NCBI GenBank assembly: GCA_023143935.1
Contig: JAGLGQ010000035.1
Location: 1-13,218 of the forward strand
Reading direction: 5' to 3'
Length of the DNA stretch: 13,218 nucleotides
DNA from: Minisyncoccota bacterium
GTDB taxonomy: Bacteria; Patescibacteriota; Minisyncoccia; Phycocordibacterales; GCA-2747955
In this document: piece after piece, positions 1 through 4,808 of the stretch
Layout: each line of letters opens with the position of its first letter
Position numbering within the stretch: the first letter of the stretch is position 1
Notes under the pieces: model-generated
The model's input: the letters and a program-made list of their open reading frames with translations, nothing else
Told to the model about the DNA's origin: nothing
Databases searched by the model: none
Made by a program: the position numbers and the translations under genes

Positions 1-18
1 TCTAAGGACATATGGCGG
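1..18 (+). other. Truncated right end of a tRNA-associated element
   Basis: The bases AGGACATATG at 5-14 also occur at 3389-3398, just before the direct tRNA-Trp 3'-end copy of the element described at 3238. The window may therefore open on the last bases of another such element whose tRNA gene lies upstream. This rests on a 10-base match only. Confidence 0.3.
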
Positions 19-22
19 AAAG

Positions 23-57
23 TTAATATAATATTAAAAAAATAATATTATTTTTTT
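23..57 (+). terminator. Possible intrinsic terminator
   Basis: AT-only inverted repeat (AATATAATATTA then TAATATTATT) ending in a run of T. It could end a transcript entering from the left. It is weak because the whole stem is A/T and imperfect. Confidence 0.3.
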
Positions 58-58
58 A

Positions 59-98
59 AACGACGCAAACTTTTGCTATAGCAAAAGTTTGCGTCGTT
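59..98. repeat. 40-bp perfect palindrome
   Basis: Two 20-base arms match exactly as reverse complements with no spacer, centred on CTATAG (arm core CGACGCAAACTTTTGC). It can extrude as a cruciform. It abuts the GGTCC hairpin that starts at 99. No gene is associated with it. Confidence 0.85.
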
Positions 99-193
99 GA
101 GGTCCGACTTTGGAAAATTTGATTATAAAGTTAATTTTTTTTTAAAAATTAACTTTATTCAAATTTTTAAGTCGGACCTCTTAAAAAACGTCC
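99..193. repeat. GGTCC-bounded hairpin element, copy A
   Basis: GAGGTCCGACTT (99-110) and AAGTCGGACCTC (169-180) are perfect inverted arms. The AT-rich interior continues the pairing (AAGTTAATTTTT with AAAAATTAACTT), giving an ~80-base stem-loop. It is followed by the tail TTAAAAAACGTCC (181-193), which recurs with one or two changes after copies C and D. It resembles a REP or MITE-like dispersed palindrome; no such family is named here. Confidence 0.75.
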
Positions 194-212
194 GCGTCAT
201 CGTCTGTCGTTG

Positions 213-269
213 AGGTTGTTCCTCGTCTGAACAAAGTGAAGATGAGGTGGGACCTTTTAAAAAACATCG
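213..269. repeat. GGTCC-family hairpin element, copy B
   Basis: AGGT (213-216) pairs with ACCT (252-255), and CCTCGTC (221-227) with GATGAGG (241-247). The loop is TGAACAAAGTGAA. The tail TTTTAAAAAACATCG resembles the tail of copy A. The loop is purine-rich with a GAA..GTGAA pattern like the hairpins next to the tRNA genes. Confidence 0.55.
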
Positions 270-302
270 TTATTTATTTGTTTGCCTAGCACTTCATAAA
301 AA

Positions 303-328
303 ATAGTGTCCCCTATAGGGGACACTAT
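303..328. repeat. 26-bp perfect palindrome upstream of arfB
   Basis: ATAGTGTCCCC-TATA-GGGGACACTAT is a perfect inverted repeat. It lies about 35 bp upstream of the arfB -10 box. It could be an operator, or a hairpin end for transcription from the left, but it has no T-run. It is followed by AGGACCTT, an echo of the GGTCC elements. Confidence 0.7.
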
Positions 329-361
329 AGAGGACCTTAAATAAAAAAAAATTTGAGATGA

Positions 362-367
362 TATAAT
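362..367 (+). promoter_or_regulatory. -10 box of arfB (leaderless type)
   Basis: TATAAT ends 6 nt before the ATG at 374, so transcription would begin at or next to the start codon. No Shine-Dalgarno sequence is present. No clear -35 was found. Confidence 0.55.
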
Positions 368-373
368 AATAAT

Positions 374-808
374 ATGGAAAAAGATAGTTTAAAAAAATAT
401 ATTTACGAAATTTTGAAAAAATCAGAAGATGCTTTAGAGTATAAATTTTCTCGTTCATCTGGTGCGGGAGGACAATCTGTAAATAAATCTAATTCAAAAG
501 TCCAACTTTTTTTTAATATTAACAATTCAAGTTTTTTAGATTCTGAAAAAGAAAAAATAATAAAAAAGGTAGATAATTCTCAAATCATTATTGAATCTCA
601 AGAAGAAAGAAGTCAAATGCAAAATAGGAGTAGCAGTATAGAAAAATTAATTGAGATTATTTTAGAAGCATTACTTATTTTAAAAGAAAGAAAAGAAAGT
701 AAAGTTTCTAGGTTACAAAAACACAAAAGACTTGAAAATAAAAAAAAAAATTCTAGAAAAAAAGAAAGCAGAAAATTTAGTTTGAAAGATGATTCTAATC
801 TGTTATAA
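374..808 (+). CDS. arfB: ArfB/YaeJ-type peptidyl-tRNA hydrolase (ribosome rescue)
   Basis: Class I release-factor-like protein of 144 aa, close to the ~140 aa of E. coli YaeJ/ArfB. The catalytic GGQ motif is at residues 32-34 in the context SSGAGGQSVNKSNSKVQL, matching the ArfB/ICT1 domain. The C-terminal tail (about 105-144) is extremely Lys/Arg-rich, as expected for the tail that enters the empty mRNA channel of a stalled ribosome. There is no codon-recognition domain, which excludes RF1 or RF2. By family knowledge it hydrolyses peptidyl-tRNA on ribosomes lacking a stop codon. The start is set by the TATAAT box 6 nt upstream. The last codons overlap the -35 and -10 boxes of the downstream T-box promoter. 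A small prfH-like factor is less likely because of the length and tail. Confidence 0.9.
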   Translation: MEKDSLKKYIYEILKKSEDALEYKFSRSSGAGGQSVNKSNSKVQLFFNINNSSFLDSEKEKIIKKVDNSQIIIESQEERSQMQNRSSSIEKLIEIILEALLILKERKESKVSRLQKHKRLENKKKNSRKKESRKFSLKDDSNLL

Positions 809-809
809 T
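782..809 (+). promoter_or_regulatory. Promoter of the serS T-box leader
   Basis: TTGAAA (782-787), a 16-bp spacer and TATAAT (804-809) form a near-consensus promoter inside the end of arfB. Predicted transcription start is about 816-817, immediately before the T-box leader. Confidence 0.65.
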
Positions 810-815
810 TTTTTA

Positions 816-959
816 TATCAGTGAAACTTTAGCAGAGTGGAGATAAGTTTAATACAGAAGAGAGTGTCCAGTTTTCTGGAAAGTAGGGTGGCACCGCGGT
901 TAACCAAAAATCGTCCCTAATAAAATTATTAATAAGTAGTAATTTTGTGGGGATTTTTT
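816..959 (+). promoter_or_regulatory. T-box riboswitch with terminator (serine type, short)
   Basis: The T-box sequence AGGGTGGCACCGCGG is at 885-899 and its antiterminator partner CGTCCCT at 912-918; both are hallmarks of T-box leaders. Stem III is visible just before (TCCAG-TTTT-CTGGA, 867-880). The terminator pairs TCCC..AAAATTA with TAATTTT..GGGGA and ends in T6 (954-959). The bulge UGGC would pair with a tRNA ending GCCA, that is discriminator G73, which fits tRNA-Ser. The specifier region is only ~50 nt (816-866), far shorter than a canonical stem I. Candidate serine codons are AGC (831) or AGT (836), with possible stem AAACTT (824-829) and AAGTTT (845-850). The specifier assignment is not settled. 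Uncharged tRNA-Ser should promote readthrough into serS. Confidence 0.85.
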
Positions 960-1067
960 AAAAAAAAATATAAATTTCTCTATAAAATAAACTTTATTTT
1001 TTTAAAAGTTAATAAAAGTATACAGGATCTGATTTCACCTTTTTACAAAAAAATTTGCATTTGTATT

Positions 1068-1162
1068 AAGGTCCGATTTGTGGGCGAAATGGTCGTCGCG
1101 TCAAGGTCCGATTTGTGGGATTTCGCAAAATCCTATTAGTCGGACCTTCTGAAAAACGTCCG
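1068..1162. repeat. GGTCC-bounded hairpin element, copy C, with a partial copy
   Basis: The main hairpin at 1103-1148 has outer arms AAGGTCCGA and TCGGACCTT, an inner stem GGATTT/AAATCC and a CGCA tetraloop. The tail CTGAAAAACGTCCG follows. A partial left end, AAGGTCCGATTTGTGGG, also lies at 1068-1084. The block sits between the serS T-box terminator and the serS start, so it would be transcribed as part of the serS leader. TATCAGTTCAATCCCC at 1173-1188 echoes a sequence in the repeats at 8011 and 9181. Confidence 0.75.
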
Positions 1163-1249
1163 TCGTTGTTCGTATCAGTTCAATCCCCCAAAAAACGCAC
1201 TGTGTTATCATTAAAGTTTAGAAAAATTTAAAGTAACTTAAATAAAATC

Positions 1250-2515
1250 ATGTTAGATATAAAATTTATAAGAGAAAATTTGCAAACAGTAAAAGACGGA
1301 GCAAAAAAAAAGCATATTGATATTGATTTGGATAAATTGATAGTTTTAGACGATGAAAGAAAAGAACTGCAAAGTAAATTAGATGAAAAAAGAGCAGAAC
1401 AAAATAAAATTTCTGCAGAAATTGCTAAATTAGACGGAGATGAAAGACAAGAAAAAATTAATTCCGTATCTGGTCTTAAAAAAGAAATTCAAGATTTAGA
1501 AGAAAAACTAAAACCAGTTAAAGAAGAATGGAAAAAGTTAATGTTACAAGTACCACAAGTACCAGATTTTACTGTACCTAATGGAGCAAGTGATGAAGAA
1601 AATCAAGAAATAAAAGTATGGGGAGAAAAAACAAAATTTAATTTTAAACCAAAATCTCATATAGAGCTTATGCAAGATTTAGGTATGGTTGATTTTGAAA
1701 GAGGTTCAAAGATACATGGTTTTAGGGGATATTATTTAATGGGGGATGGAGCGAAACTTTCATGGGCTATTTGGAATTATGCCAATGAATTTTTTGGAAA
1801 TAAAGGTTTTATACCAATGCTTCCTCCTGCGATTGTGCGAGAAGAAAATTTATATGGTACTGGACATTTACCAAATGATGCTGAAGATGTGTATCATACT
1901 CAAGATAACGATTATTTAATAGGAACAGCTGAAATTCCAGCAACTGGATATCATGCTGGAGAAGTTTTACAAAAAGAAGAATTGCCAAAAAAGTATTTAG
2001 GATTTTCTCCATGCTATAGAAGAGAAGCAGGTTCATACGGAAAAGATACAAAGGGATTAATTCGTGTACATGAATTTTACAAAATGGAACAGGTAATAAT
2101 ATGTGAAGCTTTAAATGAAGAATCTGTAAAAAATCATGAATGGATAAATAGAAATACAGAAGAATTTATTGAAACTTTAGATATTCCTTATCATACGGTA
2201 ATAAATTGTGGGGGAGATTTAGGTCAGGGACAAGTTAAGAAGTATGATATTGAGCTTTGGGTACCGGGGGAAGAAAAATATAGAGAAATTTCTTCTGCAT
2301 CTTATTTTCATGATTTTCAAGCAAGAAGATTTAATATTAAGTACAAAGATAAAGATGGAAAGTTAAAATTTGTACATACTTTAAATTCTACCGCTATTCC
2401 TACACCAAGGATTTTAGTTTCTTTGGTAGAAAATTTTCAAACAGAAGACGGAAAAATCAAAATACCAAAACCATTACAAAAATACATGGGAGGAAGAGAA
2501 TTTATTGAAAAATAA
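1250..2515 (+). CDS. serS: Seryl-tRNA synthetase
   Basis: Class II aminoacyl-tRNA synthetase that charges tRNA-Ser with serine in the cytoplasm. Its 421 aa is the normal length. Residues 1-110 form the long antiparallel coiled-coil arm that contacts the tRNA-Ser extra arm (Glu/Lys/Gln-rich heptads). The catalytic core carries GTAEIPATGYHAGE, motif 2 (CYRREAGSYGKDTKGLIRVH) and the class II motif 3 (TAIPTPRILVSLVENFQ). Motif 3 is divergent from the usual GLAVGRTLVAILENYQ pattern but keeps the Arg. The start MLDIKFIRENLQTVK is typical of the family. The T-box leader at 816-959 controls it, but a ~290-bp stretch with a hairpin repeat separates the two. An intrinsic terminator follows at 2542, so the gene appears monocistronic. 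Confidence 0.97.
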   Translation: MLDIKFIRENLQTVKDGAKKKHIDIDLDKLIVLDDERKELQSKLDEKRAEQNKISAEIAKLDGDERQEKINSVSGLKKEIQDLEEKLKPVKEEWKKLMLQVPQVPDFTVPNGASDEENQEIKVWGEKTKFNFKPKSHIELMQDLGMVDFERGSKIHGFRGYYLMGDGAKLSWAIWNYANEFFGNKGFIPMLPPAIVREENLYGTGHLPNDAEDVYHTQDNDYLIGTAEIPATGYHAGEVLQKEELPKKYLGFSPCYRREAGSYGKDTKGLIRVHEFYKMEQVIICEALNEESVKNHEWINRNTEEFIETLDIPYHTVINCGGDLGQGQVKKYDIELWVPGEEKYREISSASYFHDFQARRFNIKYKDKDGKLKFVHTLNSTAIPTPRILVSLVENFQTEDGKIKIPKPLQKYMGGREFIEK

Positions 2516-2541
2516 TTTCAAGAATTTTAAAGAAAATTTTT

Positions 2542-2566
2542 AAGAAGGTTCGACCTTCTTTTTTTT
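2542..2566 (+). terminator. Intrinsic terminator of serS
   Basis: Perfect 8-bp stem AAGAAGGT-TCG-ACCTTCTT running straight into a T-run, 26 nt after the serS stop. Confidence 0.85.
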
Positions 2567-2587
2567 CCATATTTTTTTTAAAATTAC

Positions 2588-2653
2588 CAAACTCTCAGCA
2601 AATTCTCACCAAACTCTCATCAAACTCTCAGTAAACTCTCATCAAACTCTCAT
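2588..2653. repeat. Six tandem 11-bp repeats (CAAACTCTCAT)
   Basis: Six consecutive 11-bp units of CAAACTCTCAN with few changes, at 2588, 2599, 2610, 2621, 2632 and 2643. The unit length is near one DNA helical turn, so the motif is phased on one face. The same unit occurs at 2828-2860 and, in reverse orientation, at 8390-8422 and 11983-12015. It ends where the GGTCC repeat block (CGCGTCCGCGTC) begins. Confidence 0.85.
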
Positions 2654-2664
2654 CGCGTCCGCGT

Positions 2665-2749
2665 CAAGGTCCGATTTCCGTCCGCGTCGTGAGGTCCGAT
2701 TTGTGGGATTTCACAAAATCCTACTAGTCGGACCTCTTGAAAAACGTCC
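2665..2749. repeat. GGTCC-bounded hairpin element, copy D, with a partial copy
   Basis: The hairpin at 2691-2736 has arms GAGGTCCGA and TCGGACCTC, an inner stem GGATTT/AAATCC and a CACA tetraloop. The tail TTGAAAAACGTCC is at 2737-2749. It differs from copy C at only a few positions, some of them compensatory (A-T to G-C at the stem base). A partial left end, AAGGTCCGATTT, precedes it at 2666. The 475-bp gap between serS and rpmG holds only this, the tandem repeats and the hairpin at 2775. Confidence 0.75.
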
Positions 2750-2774
2750 ACCGTCCGCGTCTGTAAAATTTTAC

Positions 2775-2803
2775 TTTTGCACGACATCCAATGTCATGCA
2801 AAA
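2775..2803. repeat. 13-bp-arm inverted repeat
   Basis: TTTTGCACGACAT (2775-2787), a 3-nt loop CCA, then ATGTCATGCAAAA (2791-2803), with one mismatch in the stem. There is no T-run, so a terminator is doubtful. Function unknown. Confidence 0.6.
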
Positions 2804-2827
2804 TTATTAAAAATTACTTTTGAATAA

Positions 2828-2860
2828 AAATTCTCAACAAACTCTCAGCGAACTCTCAAC
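2828..2860. repeat. Three 11-bp tandem units, second block
   Basis: AAATTCTCAAC, AAACTCTCAGC and GAACTCTCAAC in a row, the same family as the six units at 2588. About 80 bp upstream of the rpmG promoter. Confidence 0.65.
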
Positions 2861-2939
2861 AAACTTACAATAATTTAAATTTAATAAAAGCATTAAATCT
2901 TAAATAACCCAATAAATATAATCATTTTTAAAATTTTAG

Positions 2940-2968
2940 TTGATTTTTTAGTCATTTTCAGGTAAAAT
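2940..2968 (+). promoter_or_regulatory. rpmG promoter
   Basis: TTGATT (2940-2945), a 17-bp spacer and TAAAAT (2963-2968). Predicted start is near 2975, giving a ~16-nt leader without a Shine-Dalgarno sequence. Confidence 0.5.
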
Positions 2969-2990
2969 GTGTCAACTTAATAAAAATATT

Positions 2991-3146
2991 ATGGCTCAGA
3001 AACATTTAGTAAAATTAAAATCAACTGCAAGTAAGCACGTGATCAGAACAAGAAGAAATAAAAAAACAACTTTAGAAAAGTTGAAATTAAAAAAATTCGA
3101 CCCCGTTGTAAGAAAAAGAGTTGAATTTAAAGAAATGAAAAAATAA
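2991..3146 (+). CDS. rpmG: 50S ribosomal protein L33
   Basis: A 51-aa basic protein of the L33 family (bL33), a component of the large ribosomal subunit near the E site. The family signature is clear: KLKSTASKHVIRTRRNKK, then LEKLKLKKFDPVVRKRVEFK. It lacks the zinc-binding Cys pairs found in one L33 subtype, so it is the Cys-free type. A promoter lies ~25 bp upstream and no Shine-Dalgarno sequence is visible. The intrinsic terminator overlaps the stop codon and ends one base before tRNA-Trp, so the ribosomal protein and the tRNA gene are packed with no gap. L33 next to tRNA-Trp is a common arrangement in bacteria. Confidence 0.93.
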   Translation: MAQKHLVKLKSTASKHVIRTRRNKKTTLEKLKLKKFDPVVRKRVEFKEMKK

Positions 3147-3166
3147 TCTATGTAGATTATTTTTTT
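3142..3166 (+). terminator. Intrinsic terminator of rpmG
   Basis: AATAATC (3142-3148), loop TATGTA, GATTATT (3155-3161), continuing into a T-run that ends at the base before tRNA-Trp. tRNA-Trp must therefore rely on readthrough or an unseen promoter. Confidence 0.7.
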
Positions 3167-3237
3167 GGGTGATTAGTTAAATGGTATAACAGTGGTCTCC
3201 AAAACCACCATTAGGAGTTCGATTCTCTTATCACCCG
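3167..3237 (+). tRNA. tRNA-Trp (anticodon CCA)
   Basis: Complete cloverleaf. The acceptor GGGTGAT (3167-3173) pairs with ATCACCC (3230-3236), and the discriminator is G. The anticodon stem is GTGGT/ACCAC with loop CTCCAAA, anticodon CCA. The T-loop is TTCGATT. The 3' CCA is not encoded. CCA reads only TGG, which supports the standard meaning of TGA. The last 13 bases of the mature 3' strand are repeated in inverted (3285-3297) and direct (3405-3416) orientation just downstream. Confidence 0.93.
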
Positions 3238-3416
3238 CAAAGTACCTAAATAAAAGCGAAGCTTTTATTTAGTTGTACTTTGCAGGGTGATAAGAGAGTA
3301 CACAAGACAAGCGAGAGCGAGTGCTTGTCAGTGAGGCATGGTGAGAGGCCCAAAGTTTTTAGCGAATGAAATGAGCCTTAAAACTTTGAGGACATATGAC
3401 CGATTCTCTTATCACC
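3238..3416 (+). mobile_element. tRNA-Trp-associated hairpin element bounded by tRNA 3'-end copies
   Basis: CGATTCTCTTATCACC at the tRNA 3' end (3220-3235) is repeated exactly at 3401-3416, bracketing 165 bp. In order: a hairpin joining CAAAGTAC..AAATAAAAGC to GCTTTTATT..GTACTTTG; an inverted tRNA end GGGTGATAAGAGA (3285-3297); hairpin 1 GACAAGC/GCTTGTC (3306-3329); hairpin 2 CAAAGTTTT/AAAACTTTG (3351-3388); then the direct tRNA copy. The inverted end can pair 12-13 bp with either the tRNA or the downstream copy. There is no coding capacity. It may be a non-autonomous insertion at a tRNA gene or a structured RNA. The mobile-element label is inference from the direct repeats. Confidence 0.55.
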
Positions 3417-3440
3417 AAAAAAGTGTAATATATAAATATT

Positions 3441-3509
3441 ACCGGATCGTCTAATGGTAGGACATCTGGTTTTGATCCAGACAATCTAGGTTCGAGTCCT
3501 AGTCCGGTA
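3441..3509 (+). tRNA. tRNA-Gln (anticodon TTG)
   Basis: The acceptor ACCGGAT (3441-3447) pairs with GTCCGGT (3502-3508), and the discriminator is A at 3509. The anticodon stem is TCTGG/CCAGA with loop TTTTGAT, anticodon TTG. The T-arm is CTAGG-TTCGAGT-CCTAG. No encoded CCA. TAATAT at 3426-3431 may be its -10 box. Copies of its 3' end occur inverted at 3557-3577, direct at 3720-3741, and in degenerate form at 8014 and 9184, which marks it as a probable integration site. Confidence 0.93.
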
Positions 3510-3520
3510 GCTAGAAATAA

Positions 3521-3548
3521 AAAAAACAAAGCGCATGCTTTGTTTTTT
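3521..3548 (+). terminator. Intrinsic terminator of tRNA-Gln
   Basis: Perfect 12-bp stem AAAAAACAAAGC / GCTTTGTTTTTT with loop GCAT, ending in T6. It is also the tip of a longer palindrome in which the tRNA-Gln 3' end pairs with its inverted copy (3491-3577). Confidence 0.75.
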
Positions 3549-3741
3549 ATTATTTCGCTACCAGACTAGGACTCGAAAAAAGGGAAGCTATGTAATTTGA
3601 TGAAAAATTACGAAACGAAGTGAAGTAAATTTTTCTTAAATTACGCGACCCGGAATGGCTAAGGCTCTAAAAAATTAAGGAGTGATAACGACTATAATTT
3701 TTAGAGAGGTTAGCAGAATGTCCTAGTCCGGTAGCTAGAAA
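3549..3741 (+). mobile_element. tRNA-Gln-associated hairpin element bounded by tRNA 3'-end copies
   Basis: Same plan as the tRNA-Trp element. A 22-base direct repeat of the tRNA 3' end and its flank is at 3496-3517 and 3720-3741. An inverted copy at 3557-3577 has one mismatch to the tRNA and can pair either with the tRNA or with the downstream copy. Between them are hairpin 1 (GTAATTT and GAAAAATT against AATTTTTC and AAATTAC, 3592-3644, loop CGAAACGAAGTGAAG) and hairpin 2 (CTCTAAAAAATT / AATTTTTAGAG, 3665-3706). No ORF. Internal sequence is largely unlike the Trp element, while the order of parts is the same. Confidence 0.55.
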
Positions 3742-3744
3742 ATT

Positions 3745-3774
3745 AGAAAACTACTTCGCATGAAGTGGTTTTCT
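3745..3774 (+). terminator. Hairpin after the direct tRNA-Gln end copy
   Basis: AGAAAACTACTT / AAGTGGTTTTCT, a 12-bp stem with one wobble pair and loop CGCATG. The same stem-loop follows the degenerate tRNA-like ends at 8011 and 9181. It resembles an intrinsic terminator but the T-run is short and lies within the stem. Confidence 0.5.
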
Positions 3775-3796
3775 ATAAGAAGATTAAATTTTTAAA

Positions 3797-3841
3797 AATA
3801 ACATGTGGTATAAGGCTGCAAAATTATTACAGTATGTTATT
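3797..3841. promoter_or_regulatory. Inverted repeat upstream of the methyltransferase
   Basis: AATAACAT (3797-3804) and ATGTTATT (3834-3841) are 8-bp arms around 29 bp, ending 11 bp before the start codon. It covers the likely promoter. It could be an operator of the restriction-modification pair or a chance AT-rich match. Confidence 0.3.
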
Positions 3842-3852
3842 ATTTAAGTAAT

Positions 3853-4806
3853 ATGAATTTTATAGATTTATTTGCTGGTATTGGTGGTATAAAAATCGGT
3901 TTTATTCAAGCAGGTTTTAGTTGTGTATATTCGAATGATTTTGATATAAATGTAAAAAAAACTTTTGATTTAAATTTTTCTTGTCCAATGGTACTCGGAG
4001 ATATTACAGATATAGTAGATAATAAAATGGATACAATACCAAAGTTTGATGTACTTGTTGGCGGTTTTCCTTGCCAACCATTTTCAATTGCAGGATATAG
4101 ACAGGGATTTAATGATAAAAATGGAAGGGGTAATTTATTTTATGACATAGTAAAAATACTTAAGACAAAAAAGCCAAGAGCTTTTTTGCTTGAGAATGTA
4201 AAAAATTTAGAATCTCATGATGATGGACACACAATGAAAGTTATTTATAGGGAACTTGAAAAAATAGGTTATAAAAATAAAGTTATACATAAAGTATTAA
4301 ATACAATGGAATATGGGAATGTTCCACAAAATAGAGAGCGTATATATATTATAGGATTTTTAAATCAAAAAAATTTTGATAAATTTGAGTTTCCTAAAAA
4401 AATAAAACTCACAAAAACAATACAGGATTGTTTAGAGATTGGGGAAATCAATGAAAAATATTATTATAACAAAAAACCTTTATTTAATAAATTAAAAAAT
4501 GATGTTATAAAAAAAAATACGGTATATCAGTGGCGTAGAAAATATGTAAGAGAAAATAAAAGTAATGTATGTCCAACACTTACTGCAAACATGGGTATGG
4601 GTGGACATAATGTACCAATTATATTAGACAATAGGGGGATAAGAAAATTAACACCACGAGAGTGTGTTAATTTTCAAGGTTTTCCTAATGATTATAAGTT
4701 ACCAGATATAGCTGACTCATGTTTATATAAACAATTTGGTAATTCTGTTTCCGTGCCAGTAATTAAAAGAATCGCAAAAAATATTTATAAGGCATTAAAT
4801 AAATAG
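3853..4806 (+). CDS. DNA (cytosine-5)-methyltransferase of a type II R-M system
   Basis: Transfers a methyl group from S-adenosylmethionine to C5 of cytosine within a recognition site, protecting host DNA. The protein is 317 aa, similar to small C5 enzymes such as M.HhaI. Motifs in order: motif I FAGIGGIKIGF (7-17), motif IV GGFPCQPFS with catalytic Cys74, motif VI ENV (114-116), motif VIII QNRERIYIIGF (159-169), a target-recognition region at about 190-265, motif IX RKLTPRECVNFQGFP and motif X GNSVSVPV. All key residues are present, so it is probably active. The recognition sequence cannot be read from the protein. The next gene, the nuclease, starts 2 bp after its stop, an R-M operon with the methyltransferase first. 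The pair follows directly after the duplicated tRNA-Gln end, suggesting island cargo. Confidence 0.95.
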   Translation: MNFIDLFAGIGGIKIGFIQAGFSCVYSNDFDINVKKTFDLNFSCPMVLGDITDIVDNKMDTIPKFDVLVGGFPCQPFSIAGYRQGFNDKNGRGNLFYDIVKILKTKKPRAFLLENVKNLESHDDGHTMKVIYRELEKIGYKNKVIHKVLNTMEYGNVPQNRERIYIIGFLNQKNFDKFEFPKKIKLTKTIQDCLEIGEINEKYYYNKKPLFNKLKNDVIKKNTVYQWRRKYVRENKSNVCPTLTANMGMGGHNVPIILDNRGIRKLTPRECVNFQGFPNDYKLPDIADSCLYKQFGNSVSVPVIKRIAKNIYKALNK

Positions 4807-4808
4807 TT

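Noticed and set aside
945..1139. 64-aa open frame between the T-box and serS
   Set aside because: It starts inside the T-box terminator and runs through the GGTCC hairpin repeats; its sequence resembles no protein and its composition follows the repeats.
2588..2653. CRISPR array
   Set aside because: Units are 11 bp in direct tandem without spacers, and there are no cas genes.
3238..3416. tmRNA or a second tRNA within the tRNA-Trp element
   Set aside because: No anticodon arm, no resume ORF and no complete cloverleaf; only copies of the tRNA 3' strand are present.
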